Part shown: piece by piece, positions 9,454 to 18,719 of the stretch
Layout of the letters: every line of letters begins with the position of its first letter
Numbering within the stretch: the stretch's first letter is position 1
NCBI RefSeq assembly: GCF_003984645.1
Contig: NZ_RWKI01000005.1
Coordinates: 310,001-374,000, forward strand
Direction of reading: 5' to 3'
DNA: 64,000 bases
Source: Variovorax sp. MHTC-1
GTDB lineage: Bacteria > Pseudomonadota > Gammaproteobacteria > Burkholderiales > Burkholderiaceae_C
Made by a program: the position numbers and the translations under genes
Notes under the pieces: model-generated
What the model was told of the DNA's origin: nothing
Databases searched by the model: none
The model's input: the letters and a program-made list of their open reading frames with translations, nothing else

Positions 9454-9469
9454 CCACTAGATGTAGTGT
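9454..9469 (-). promoter_or_regulatory. NrdR box, distal
   Basis: CCACTAGATGTAGTGT matches the NrdR consensus at 13 of 16 positions. It starts 32 bp from the proximal box, leaving a 16-bp gap. That is three helical turns, the spacing known for paired NrdR boxes, and it places the boxes on the same DNA face on either side of the promoter core. Confidence 0.8.
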
Positions 9470-9620
9470 TTTACCAGTCATTCAAGGAACAAGTTCACAG
9501 CGGCGCTCCTCTGGACAAGGAGCCATGCCGCGCCGTTGCTGACCCACCTTAGCGGGTCCCGCGGCCCATGGGCTCTGCAAGCGCTTTTGGGCCTGAAACG
9601 CGCATGGTTGCTACATGCTG

Positions 9621-9665
9621 CAACGCCGTTGCTGCGCTGCGCCGGCGGCGCATCGCCCGGCGTTG
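9621..9665. other. Nested hairpin between ampD and the nrdA promoter
   Basis: The gap 9470-9680 has no recognisable gene. It contains the inverted repeat CAACGCCG (9621-9628) / CGGCGTTG (9658-9665). Inside it is a second hairpin, TGCGCC-GGC-GGCGCA (9638-9652). It lies just downstream of the ampD stop and may act as a transcript end, though it lacks a U-tract. Confidence 0.45.
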
Positions 9666-9680
9666 CTCGATTGAAAAATT

Positions 9681-10263
9681 TCAGCGCACTGCGACGCCGT
9701 CGGGGAACATCGCGCGGTCCCAGCCCAGTTGCTCCTGCAGCAGACGCCAGTCGAAGCCGCTGCCCGGGTCCGCCTTGCGGCCCGGCGCAATGTGTTCGTG
9801 GCCTGCGATGAACGCGATCGCATGGCGCTGCGCGAGCGCCGGGCAAAGGCTCGCGAGGGTCTCGTATTGGGCGGGCTCGAAGACGTCGCCCTCCAGGCCT
9901 TCGAGCTCGATGCCGATCGAGTCGTCATTGCAGTTCGCGCGGCCGCGCCACGATGAAGGGCCGGCATGCCAGGCACGCTCGTCGCAGCTCACGAACTGCC
10001 ACAGCTCGCCGCTGCGGCGCACATAGAAGTGGGCCGAGACCTCGATGCCGCGGATGGTTGCGAAGTAGGGGTGTGCATCCCAGTCCAGCTGGTTCATGAA
10101 AAGCTGCTGGACCTCGTCGCCGCCGTAGCGGCCCGGCGGCAGGCTGATCGAATGCAGCACGATCAGATCGACCTGCGCGCCCTCGGGACGCGGCCCAAAA
10201 TTCGGCGAGTGCAGCTGCCGGGCAAAGCGGTACCAGCCGGACTGCCAGAGGCCGGCGCTTTCT

Positions 10264-10286
<23 letters not shown>
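9681..10286 (-). CDS. ampD: 1,6-anhydro-N-acetylmuramyl-L-alanine amidase
   Basis: Cytosolic zinc amidase that removes the stem peptide from anhydro-muropeptides in peptidoglycan recycling. The zinc ligands can be placed as His45 (VLHS), His163 and Asp173 (GHEHIAPGRKADPG), matching His34, His154 and Asp164 of Citrobacter AmpD. The 201 residues and the W-H-A-G-P-S segment near 106-111 are typical. The ATG at 10286 overlaps the pilR 3' end by 23 nt, so it is read on the pilSR transcript or coupled to it. In Enterobacteria and Pseudomonas, loss of AmpD raises AmpC beta-lactamase; whether that applies here cannot be judged, as no ampR/ampC is in view. Confidence 0.93.
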
Positions 10287-11784
<1,498 letters not shown>

Positions 11785-11788
11785 GGCG

Positions 11789-13480
11789 CTATTGTGTCAG
11801 TCGGGTCTCGCCCGCAGCGAACGAGACGAAGAATTCGTTGCCCTCCGGCCCCCCTTCGGAAAGAGCGCGGCGCTCGTAGCCGATCGTCGCGCCGTGCCGC
11901 TCGCACAGCTCCCGGCAGAGAAACAGGCCGAGGCCGCTGGAGCGGCTTTCGGAAGAGAAGAAGGGCTCGAACAGGTGGCGCTGCACCGCAGGTTCGAGCG
12001 GCGCGCCGTCGCTCCATACCTGCAGGCTGGCGCGGCCGGCCACATTCCGGCGCGTTGTCACCTGGATCGAGCCATCGCGGTTGCCCGCATAGCGCGCGGC
12101 GTTGTCGAGCAGGTTCACAAGGATGCGCCGCAGGTGTTCGATGTCGAAGCGCACCACGCTGCCGGCGGCCTCGAGCACCAGCAGCACACCCTGGCGCTGC
12201 GAGTGCCGCACCCATTCCTCGGCGAGCGTACGCACGGTCGAATCGAGCGCGAGCTGCTCGCCCAGCGGCAGCACCCGCTGCTGGCGAGCCCGTGCGACAT
12301 CGAGGACTTCGTCGACGATGCGCGAGAGGCGCTGCGCGTTCTGCTGCACCATCGTCGTCAGCTGGCGGTGCGCCGGGTCGACCAGGTCCTCGCTAAGCAG
12401 CGCGCTGGCCTGGGTGATGGCGGCCAGCGGATTGCGAATCTCGTGCGCGACGGCCGCCGACATGCGGCCCATCGCCGCCAGCTTCTCGGTGCGGATGCGT
12501 GCTTCGAGTTCGCGCAGGTCTTGCAGGAACATCACGCACAGGCTCTCGGTGCGACGGTCGGTGCCCGGCGTGAGCCGCGTGCGCACCCGCACTTCGCGTG
12601 GCGCGCCCTGCGCCTGCGCGACCGGAATTTCCTTCGATTGCGGCGTGCGCCGCGCGAAGGTCTGGCGCGCGATCGCGGCCAGCGCTGCCCAGGCCGGATA
12701 GGTGCTCAGCGCGAAGGGCAGTGCGAGTCCGGCCAGTCCCTGCCCGAGAATCGCGTCGGCCGCGGGGTTGGCGGCATGCACCTGCCCTCGCTCGTCGACG
12801 ACGAGCACGCCTTCGCTGAGCGTCTCGATCACGAGGTCGTTCACCAGCGCGTGCATCTGGGCGGTGCTTCGATTGCGCTGCGCCAGCGCTTCTTCGCGCG
12901 CGAGCCGGCGCGCCAGCTCGTGCGCGAGCAGGGCCACTACGAACAGGCCGGTGCCGGTCAGTGCCGCCTGCACGAAACGCGGCGACGCGTCGCCCGGCTG
13001 CTGCAGCCAGTACCAGCCCGCGTGCACCAGCAGCAGCAGCGTGACCATGGCCGTGGTGCCCAGGCCCACCATGCCCGTGCCCAGCACCGCGCCCATCAGC
13101 ACCGGCAAGGCAAAGAGCGGCGTGTAGTTGATGCTGCCGATCTGCAGCAGTTGCAGCGCGGTGAAGGTGACCAAGTCCACGCCGATGGTCGAAAGCCAGG
13201 CGGTGCCGAAGCCGCGCACCGGCGGCTGGAAGAGCGCATAGCGTGCCGCCAGCAAGGCTGCGGCGAGGTAGCCGAGCGACAGCGCGATGGCCACCGGCTG
13301 CAGCGGCTGCCCGAGCGCGAAGGTCACCGCCTGCAACAGCAGCAGCACGACGGCGACGAAGCAGCGTGCGGTCATGAAGCCGCGCCACAGGCGCAGCAGC
13401 GCCGAGCTTTCGCGGCGGAACTGATCGAGCGGGCTCCAGTCCGTCGCCGGCTCGCCACGCGACCAGAGGAAGGTGCTCAT
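11789..13480 (-). CDS. pilS: Sensor histidine kinase, PilS type
   Basis: Inner-membrane kinase partner of the adjacent regulator. About six hydrophobic helices fill the first 200 residues. A PAS-like domain (about 225-330, LSEGVLVVDERGQVHAANPAA) follows, then HisKA with the phospho-His in AAVAHEIRNPL, and HATPase (N-box LLDNAARYA, later SSGLGLFLCREL). The G1 box is degenerate, WSDGAPLEP in place of DNGPGI. I chose the ATG at 13480 (MSTFLWSRGEP), preceded by a GGGTGGG purine stretch; an upstream in-frame start at 13519 lies inside a repeat element. The stop is 4 nt before pilR, so translational coupling is likely. 563 residues. Confidence 0.8.
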   Translation of the reverse strand: MSTFLWSRGEPATDWSPLDQFRRESSALLRLWRGFMTARCFVAVVLLLLQAVTFALGQPLQPVAIALSLGYLAAALLAARYALFQPPVRGFGTAWLSTIGVDLVTFTALQLLQIGSINYTPLFALPVLMGAVLGTGMVGLGTTAMVTLLLLVHAGWYWLQQPGDASPRFVQAALTGTGLFVVALLAHELARRLAREEALAQRNRSTAQMHALVNDLVIETLSEGVLVVDERGQVHAANPAADAILGQGLAGLALPFALSTYPAWAALAAIARQTFARRTPQSKEIPVAQAQGAPREVRVRTRLTPGTDRRTESLCVMFLQDLRELEARIRTEKLAAMGRMSAAVAHEIRNPLAAITQASALLSEDLVDPAHRQLTTMVQQNAQRLSRIVDEVLDVARARQQRVLPLGEQLALDSTVRTLAEEWVRHSQRQGVLLVLEAAGSVVRFDIEHLRRILVNLLDNAARYAGNRDGSIQVTTRRNVAGRASLQVWSDGAPLEPAVQRHLFEPFFSSESRSSGLGLFLCRELCERHGATIGYERRALSEGGPEGNEFFVSFAAGETRLTQ

Positions 13481-13485
13481 CAGCC

Positions 13486-13571
13486 CACCCCCAGGCTTGC
13501 TCGCTTCGCCCAGCCGCACACCCCCTTCGAGGGGGCGCTCCCAGCGGGCCGGCGAAGCCGGTTCCGCGAGA
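13486..13571 (+). repeat. Dispersed intergenic repeat, copy A (forward)
   Basis: Begins CCCCCAGGCTTGC, contains a CCCCC-TTCGA-GGGGG hairpin and the GGCCGGCGAAGCCGG hairpin, and ends TTCCGCG. Same block order as the copy at 14698, with the far TTCCTGG end diverged. It fills the gap between pilS and the small membrane protein gene. Confidence 0.7.
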
Positions 13572-13631
13572 GCTCACGAACGGCAGCACGCTGCGCGCGG
13601 CCACGCGAAGTGGAGGGCACGGCGAAGTCGC

Positions 13632-13871
13632 TCATCCCGACCCGGCTTGCCGGTGCGCCGCGCTGCAATAGACGGCGCCGTCGGGTCCGCTGATGGCATC
13701 CGCCGCCGGCAGGTGCAGCCCGCAATGGGCGCAGCGCACCATGGCCTGCGGTGCGCCGACCGCCGGCGTGGCGCGCGGCGGCGGCGGGCGCGAGCGCATC
13801 TCGTCGCGCCGACTCTTGCGCCAGAGCCAGATCGCGACGAAGACCACGGCAAGGACGAGCAAGTATTTCAT
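13632..13871 (-). CDS. Small PP0621-family protein with one membrane helix and Cys motif
   Basis: A 79-residue protein with an N-terminal hydrophobic helix (YLLVLAVVFVAIWLW, residues 3-17) and a basic stop-transfer KSRRDEMRSR. A Pro-rich linker follows, then a small zinc-ribbon-like C-terminus: C-A-H-C-G-L-H-L-P and later Y-C-S-A-A-H-R. The pattern matches the short PP0621-type proteins of unknown function. Its ATG at 13871 overlaps the stop of the upstream CcsA-like gene (ATGA), so the two are translationally coupled. I infer a membrane-anchored, metal-binding protein; no reaction can be proposed. Confidence 0.75.
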   Translation of the reverse strand: MKYLLVLAVVFVAIWLWRKSRRDEMRSRPPPPRATPAVGAPQAMVRCAHCGLHLPAADAISGPDGAVYCSAAHRQAGSG

Positions 13872-14677
13872 GGTGTCGTGCGCGCCAGCACCACTTCGAG
13901 CACGAAACGCGACCCGACGTAGGCCAGCAGCAGCAGGGCGGAGCCGGCATAGAGCACGCGCCGGGCCGTGCGGCCGCGCCAGCCGAAGCGCGCGCGTCCG
14001 ATCAAGAGCACCGCGAAACTGAGCCAGGCCAGCACTGAGAACACGGTCTTGTGGTCCCATTTCCAGGCGCGCGCGCTGGCGCCGTACAGGGTCTCGCTGA
14101 ACAGCAGGCCGGCAAGCAGCGTGGCCGACAGCAGCACGAAGCCGGCGGTGACGAAGCGGAACGTGAGGCGCTCCATCGTCAGGAGCGGCACGCCGCCCTG
14201 CGGCTCGGCCGCAAGCCGGATCTGCTTCTCGGCGCGGGTCATGAGCCAGGCATGTACTACCGCCGCGGCGAACAGGCCGTACGAGGCGATGCCGAGCGCG
14301 AGGTGCAGCGGCAACCAGGGCGAGGCCGACACATGCAGCGGCGTGCCGGGGAACAGTACGGCCAGCAGCACGGCGGCCGCGCCCAGCGCCGCGAGCACGC
14401 GCCGCACCTTGAGCTGCGGGTACATGCGGCTTTCGATCGCGTAGACCGTCAGCACCAGCCAGGCCGTGACCGACAGCGCCGGCGCGAAGCCGAAGCGCGG
14501 ATCGCCGCCGACCAGCCCGACGCCCAAAGCGCAGGCATGCAGCAGCCAGGCCAGCCCGAGCAGCCATTGCATGGAGGGGCGGCCCAGCCAGGAGGAGGCG
14601 GCGGCGGTCGTGCCGTAGGCGGCGGCAGTGGCGATGCCCAGCGCCACGCCGAGTGGGGAGGGGATCGCTAAAATCAT
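13868..14677 (-). CDS. ypjD: CcsA/YpjD-type cytochrome c assembly family membrane protein
   Basis: A 269-residue protein with about eight hydrophobic segments. It has the WKWDHKTVFSVLAWLSF segment near residue 210 and conserved His residues (LHLALGIASY near 123). This is the CcsA/CcmC/YpjD (CorE) fold. Members linked to ffh, as here and in E. coli, are the YpjD branch, probably not essential haem-delivery proteins; their role is poorly known. The gene runs divergently from ffh. A TAAACT box (14690-14685) ends 7 nt before the ATG with no Shine-Dalgarno, suggesting a leaderless transcript. Confidence 0.8.
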   Translation of the reverse strand: MILAIPSPLGVALGIATAAAYGTTAAASSWLGRPSMQWLLGLAWLLHACALGVGLVGGDPRFGFAPALSVTAWLVLTVYAIESRMYPQLKVRRVLAALGAAAVLLAVLFPGTPLHVSASPWLPLHLALGIASYGLFAAAVVHAWLMTRAEKQIRLAAEPQGGVPLLTMERLTFRFVTAGFVLLSATLLAGLLFSETLYGASARAWKWDHKTVFSVLAWLSFAVLLIGRARFGWRGRTARRVLYAGSALLLLAYVGSRFVLEVVLARTTP

Positions 14678-14697
14678 CGGTCGGAGTTTACAGATGT

Positions 14698-14802
14698 GCT
14701 CTCCCCCAGGCTTCGCGCACTGCGTGTCGCTTCGCCAACCCCCTCACCGGGGGCGACACCAGCGGACCGGCGGAGCCGGATCCACGGTGTCCCTGGCATG
14801 GA
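14698..14802 (+). repeat. Dispersed intergenic repeat, copy B (forward)
   Basis: Starts CTCCCCCAGGCTTCGCGC, then ACTGCGTGTCGC. It has the hairpin CCCC-TCACC-GGGG, the block ACCAGCGGACCGGCGGAGCCGG and the end CCACGGTGTCCCTGG. Between divergent ypjD and ffh, it would lie in the ffh leader. Confidence 0.85.
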
Positions 14803-14873
14803 GGGGCGTTCATCCCTCGCTCGGTTACTCGATCTTTCGTCATCCCGCTACAGCGGGAACAAGGCATCCCTTC

Positions 14874-16268
14874 ATGGCCACCGCCCTCACCGAAAAATTC
14901 TCCCGCCTCGTCAAGCAGGTCAGCGGCCAGGCCCGCATCACCGAAAGCAATGTGCAGGACATGCTGCGCGAAGTGCGCATGGCCTTGCTCGAAGCCGACG
15001 TCGCCTTGCCGGTGGTGCGCGATTTCGTCGCCCGCGTGAAGGAAAAAGCGCTCGGCCAGGAAGTGCTCGGCTCGCTGAAACCCGGCCAGGCGCTGATCGG
15101 CATCGTCAACCGCGAACTGGCGGCGACCATGGGCGAAGGGGTGGCCGACATCAACCTGGTGGCCCAGCCGCCGGCCGTGATCCTGATGGCTGGCCTGCAG
15201 GGCGCCGGCAAGACCACCACCACCGCCAAGCTGGCCAAGCACCTGATCGAGAAGCGCAAGAAGAAGGTGCTGACCGTGTCGGGCGACGTCTACCGTCCGG
15301 CCGCCATCGAGCAGCTCAAGACAGTCACGAAGCAGGCCGGGGCCGAATGGTTCCCGAGCACGCCCGAGCAGAAGCCGCTCGACATCGCACGCGCCGCGCT
15401 CGACCATGCCAAGCGCCACTTCTTCGACGTGCTGCTGGTCGACACGGCCGGCCGTCTCGCGATCGACGAGGTGCTGATGACCGAGATCCAGCAGCTGCAC
15501 ACGGTGCTGAACCCGGTCGAAACCCTGTTCGTGGTCGATGCGATGCAGGGCCAGGACGCGATCAATACCGCCCGTGCCTTCAAGGAAGCGCTGCCGCTGA
15601 CCGGCATCATCCTGACCAAGACCGACGGCGACTCGCGCGGCGGCGCGGCGCTGTCGGTGCGCCAGGTGACGGGCGTGCCGATCAAGTTCGCCGGCGTCAG
15701 CGAGAAGATCGACGGGCTGGAGGTGTTCGACGCCGAGCGCCATGCCGGGCGCATTCTGGGCATGGGCGACATCGTCGCGCTGGTCGAGCAGGTCACCGCC
15801 GGCGTCGACGTCGCGGCCGCGCAGAAGCTGGCGGCCAAGGTCAAGAGCGGCGCCGGATTCGACCTCAACGACTTCCTTGGCCAACTGCAGCAGATGAAGC
15901 AGATGGGCGGCCTCTCCAGCATCATGGACAAGTTGCCCGCTCAGATGGCGGCCAAGGCCACCGAAGCCGACATGACCCGCGCCGAGCGCGACATTCGCCG
16001 CAAGGAAGGCATCATCAACAGCATGACGCCGCTGGAGCGCCGCAAGCCCGAACTGCTCAAGGCCACGCGCAAGCGCCGCATCGCAGCCGGCGCCGGCGTG
16101 CAGGTTCAGGAAGTGAACCGGCTGCTCAACGAATTCGAGCAGATGCAGGGGATGATGAAGAAGATGAAGGGCGGCGGTCTCATGAAGATGATGAAACGCA
16201 TGGGCGGCATGAAGGGAATGCCCGGGATGGGCGGGGGCGGGGGCGGCGGCGGCATGCCGCGCTTCTGA
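14874..16268 (+). CDS. ffh: Signal recognition particle GTPase
   Basis: Binds signal sequences of nascent membrane proteins with 4.5S RNA and docks to FtsY. N domain about 1-90. G domain: G1 GLQGAGKTTTTAK at about 106, DTAGR near 189, and TKTDGDSRGG near 248. The methionine-rich M domain runs from about 300. The tail is MKMMKRMGGMKGMPGM followed by eight glycines. The ATG at 14874 gives MATALTEKFSRL, the conserved N-terminus; the frame stays open far upstream but without family similarity and through a repeat element. 464 residues fits. The 4.5S RNA gene was looked for nearby and not seen. Confidence 0.97.
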   Translation: MATALTEKFSRLVKQVSGQARITESNVQDMLREVRMALLEADVALPVVRDFVARVKEKALGQEVLGSLKPGQALIGIVNRELAATMGEGVADINLVAQPPAVILMAGLQGAGKTTTTAKLAKHLIEKRKKKVLTVSGDVYRPAAIEQLKTVTKQAGAEWFPSTPEQKPLDIARAALDHAKRHFFDVLLVDTAGRLAIDEVLMTEIQQLHTVLNPVETLFVVDAMQGQDAINTARAFKEALPLTGIILTKTDGDSRGGAALSVRQVTGVPIKFAGVSEKIDGLEVFDAERHAGRILGMGDIVALVEQVTAGVDVAAAQKLAAKVKSGAGFDLNDFLGQLQQMKQMGGLSSIMDKLPAQMAAKATEADMTRAERDIRRKEGIINSMTPLERRKPELLKATRKRRIAAGAGVQVQEVNRLLNEFEQMQGMMKKMKGGGLMKMMKRMGGMKGMPGMGGGGGGGGMPRF

Positions 16269-16278
16269 CGACCCAAAG

Positions 16279-16305
16279 AAAAAGCCCGCTGACCGCGGGC
16301 TTTTT
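16279..16305 (+). terminator. Rho-independent terminator of ffh
   Basis: Perfect 11-bp stem AAAAAGCCCGC / GCGGGCTTTTT with loop TGACC, starting 10 nt after the ffh stop. It is symmetric enough to work for the convergent mdoH gene as well. Confidence 0.9.
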
Positions 16306-16323
16306 CGTGGACTGCTCAGAGCG

Positions 16324-18327
16324 TCAGACGCGTGCCAGACGCACCGCGTGCATCCATGCGCGGCGCAGCACGGCAGGCGAGCGCGACTCTTCGGGAATCA
16401 CCAGGAAGCCGCGGTCGCGCAGCGAGTTGCCCAGCGCGATCTGGCTGGTCAGCACGGTGAGCGGGATCGCCAGCAGCAGCGGCAGGCCGACCGGCATCAG
16501 CCAGGCCAGCGCGCCGGCGTCGATCAACGCGATGCCGACGGCCAGCGCCGCGATCACCAGCGTCATCGGCGCCAGCTGACCGGCGGCGATGCGCCACGGC
16601 ACGGCGGCCGCTTCGCGCGGAGGCGACTTCCATTCGAGCTTGAGGCCGGTGAGCGCCACGATGACGAACAGCGAATGGGCCAGCATGCGGACCGGCGCTT
16701 GCACGATGGCCAGCGCGCTTTCGAGCGCGGCGCTCTTGAGCAGGCCGCCGACACCGCCGTACTGGCGCTGCTCGCCGCGCATCAGCACGGCCGCGATGCC
16801 CAGGATGCGCGGCAGGAACAACAGGCACAGCGTCCAGAGCCAGAGGCCGGCCAGTTCCATCGGCATCACCAGCCAGTGGGCGACCACGCTGGAGCCAGTG
16901 AGCCACAGCGCCGTGCCCAGCGTCAGGAAGGCGAGCCACAGCGGCGCCGAGACGTAGGCCATGGTGCCGGTGACGAACATCGCGCGGTGCACGGAATGCA
17001 GGCCGGGTTCGGCCATCAGGCGCGCGTTCTGCAGGTTGCCCTGGCACCAGCGGCGATCGCGCTGGAGTTCGGCCAGCAGGTCCGGCGGCTGCTGTTCGTA
17101 GCTGCCCACCAGGTCGGCCACCAGCCATACCTGGTAGCCGGCGCGGCGCATCAGCGCGGCCTCGACGAAGTCGTGCGACATGATGCCGCCCGACATGCCG
17201 CCGGTGCCCTTGATCGGCGCCAGTGCGCAGTGCTCCATGAAGGGCTCGACGCGGATGATCGCGTTGTGGCCCCAGTAGTGCGATTCGCCGAGCTGCCAGA
17301 ACTGCATGCCGAGCGTGAACAGGCGGCCCGTCATCCGCGATGCGAACTGCTGGGCGCGGGCATGCAGCGTGACATGGCCGATGGCCTGTGTCGCGGTCTG
17401 GATGATGCCGGCCGTGGGGTTGGCTTCCATCAGCTTGACCATCGCGGTCAGGCAGTCGCCGCTCATCACGCTGTCGGCATCGAGCACCACCATGTAGCGG
17501 TAGTCCTTGCCCCAGCGGCGGCAGAAGTCGGCCACGTTGCCGGCCTTGCGATGGGTCCGGCGCTTGCGCAGGCGGTAGTACACCTCGACCTGCGGCTGGT
17601 TCGGGCTCTCGGCCAGTGCGGCGCGCAGCTCTTCCCAGGCGGCGCGTTCGGCGGCGGCGACTTCGGGCGTGTAGCTGTCGGACAGCACGAACACGTCGAA
17701 CTGCTGGGCATGGCCGGTCGCGGCCACCGATTCGCAGGTCGCGCGCAGGCCGGCGAATACCGTGGCCACGTCCTCGTTGCAGATCGGCATGATGATCGCC
17801 GTGCGCGCTTCCGGATTCATCGGATGGTCGGCCACCTGTTTGGCCGAGAGCGCATGCTTGTCGCCGCGCACCGAGACATAGAAGCCCATCAGCGCGGTCA
17901 CGAAACCGGTCACGACCCAGCCGGAGAGCAGGCCATAGAGGGCGATCTGGCTGTATTCGAGCCAGAGGTTGTCGTAGTCGGGCTGCACGCGGGCGAACAG
18001 CGTCGAGGCGATCAGCGTGCTGAACACGGTGAGGGCCATGAACGCCAGGCGCCGCTGCGTGGCGGCACGCTGCCAGGGCTGCTTGGCCGCCGCAGCGGGC
18101 GCTGCATTGCAGGCCGCCTTGGCTGCGCCGCTGCCGGCGCCGAGCTTGACCAGGAGCGCCGTGCCGATGCTATTCCAGAAGCCGCGCCAGGGGCGGGGCG
18201 CCATCGAACCGCGATTGATGGGGGGCGCCGTCACCGAATTGGGATGGCGCTCTTCGCGGATCGGGCTGCGGTGCGAAAAATCCGCGGCCGTCAGTACCTT
18301 CAGTTGGGAGAAGTCGGTGGGCTTCAT
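16324..18327 (-). CDS. mdoH: Periplasmic glucan (OPG) glucosyltransferase
   Basis: Inner-membrane GT2 processive glucosyltransferase that builds the beta-1,2-glucan backbone of osmoregulated periplasmic glucans from UDP-glucose. Two helices lie near 95-165, then the GT2 domain (TAIIMPICNED at about 177, LDADSVMSGD near 282 with the DxD-type Asp pair, QRDRRWCQGN near 418). Several C-terminal helices follow from about 450. 667 residues is shorter than E. coli MdoH (847), mostly from a shorter N-terminus, as in many betaproteobacteria. The usual partner mdoG is not in the window. A purine-rich GGTGGTGAG precedes the ATG. It ends next to the ffh terminator. Confidence 0.9.
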   Translation of the reverse strand: MKPTDFSQLKVLTAADFSHRSPIREERHPNSVTAPPINRGSMAPRPWRGFWNSIGTALLVKLGAGSGAAKAACNAAPAAAAKQPWQRAATQRRLAFMALTVFSTLIASTLFARVQPDYDNLWLEYSQIALYGLLSGWVVTGFVTALMGFYVSVRGDKHALSAKQVADHPMNPEARTAIIMPICNEDVATVFAGLRATCESVAATGHAQQFDVFVLSDSYTPEVAAAERAAWEELRAALAESPNQPQVEVYYRLRKRRTHRKAGNVADFCRRWGKDYRYMVVLDADSVMSGDCLTAMVKLMEANPTAGIIQTATQAIGHVTLHARAQQFASRMTGRLFTLGMQFWQLGESHYWGHNAIIRVEPFMEHCALAPIKGTGGMSGGIMSHDFVEAALMRRAGYQVWLVADLVGSYEQQPPDLLAELQRDRRWCQGNLQNARLMAEPGLHSVHRAMFVTGTMAYVSAPLWLAFLTLGTALWLTGSSVVAHWLVMPMELAGLWLWTLCLLFLPRILGIAAVLMRGEQRQYGGVGGLLKSAALESALAIVQAPVRMLAHSLFVIVALTGLKLEWKSPPREAAAVPWRIAAGQLAPMTLVIAALAVGIALIDAGALAWLMPVGLPLLLAIPLTVLTSQIALGNSLRDRGFLVIPEESRSPAVLRRAWMHAVRLARV

Positions 18328-18334
18328 ATGCGAC

Positions 18335-18538
18335 TCACCACCGTTGCTTCTGGACGGATGGCGTGTCGCCGATTGCCGGAAAGCGCTTGAACACGCAATC
18401 CGGTGCGGCGCCGCCGGCGTTGGCCAGTGCGCCCGCCGAATGTCCCGCGGCCCGGGGCCGCGAGAGGGAAAACTGCTTTTGACGCAGGCCGTCGCGCTGC
18501 GGACGCAGTGCGAAAGATGGGCTGTTGAGTGCTGTCAT
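18335..18538 (-). CDS. Possible small protein upstream of mdoH (67 aa)
   Basis: Unrecognised. The frame ATG 18538 to TGA 18337-18335 encodes 67 residues beginning MTALNSPSFALRPQRDG. It ends only 7 nt before the mdoH ATG, the spacing expected of a coupled leader gene. Most third codon positions are G or C, like the real genes around it. There are no membrane helix, signal peptide or known motif, and AAAGG lies too close to the ATG for a good ribosome site. It may be a genuine small gene or a chance frame in the mdoH leader. Confidence 0.4.
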   Translation of the reverse strand: MTALNSPSFALRPQRDGLRQKQFSLSRPRAAGHSAGALANAGGAAPDCVFKRFPAIGDTPSVQKQRW

Positions 18539-18719
18539 GCCTTTACAGGGGCAAACCCTGTGCCAGCATGGAAAAACGCTTTCAGATCAAGCGCTTAGGT
18601 CGCCTTGGTGGTCTTTCGACTGACTGCGAAGCCCGCCGGGGCTCCAAAACCCCCGAATTTGTCGCCGAATCCCGACAAGCCCTCGATCCGTCCCGGGGAT
18701 GTCCAATCGAATCAACGAC
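18539..18719. other. Gene-free stretch upstream of mdoH with a small inverted repeat
   Basis: No gene recognised. It holds the perfect inverted repeat ACAGGG-GCAAA-CCCTGT (18545-18561). This is where the mdoH promoter should lie, but I could not place a convincing -35/-10 pair. Confidence 0.5.

Noticed and set aside
6199..9552. 1100-codon plus-strand open frame opposite nrdA
   Set aside because: Runs through nrdA and its promoter; no motif or ribosome site; nrdA catalytic residues on the minus strand are complete.
13481..13519. Longer PilS start at 13519
   Set aside because: Those codons lie in repeat copy A; the ATG at 13480 has a purine-rich ribosome site.
14628..14873. N-terminal extension of Ffh suggested by an open frame
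   Set aside because: The extension passes through an intergenic repeat and has no SRP similarity; the ATG at 14874 begins the conserved N domain.
14678..14873. 4.5S RNA gene near ffh
   Set aside because: The gap contains only a repeat copy and a possible -10; the conserved GGAA-type SRP loop with flanking stem was not found.
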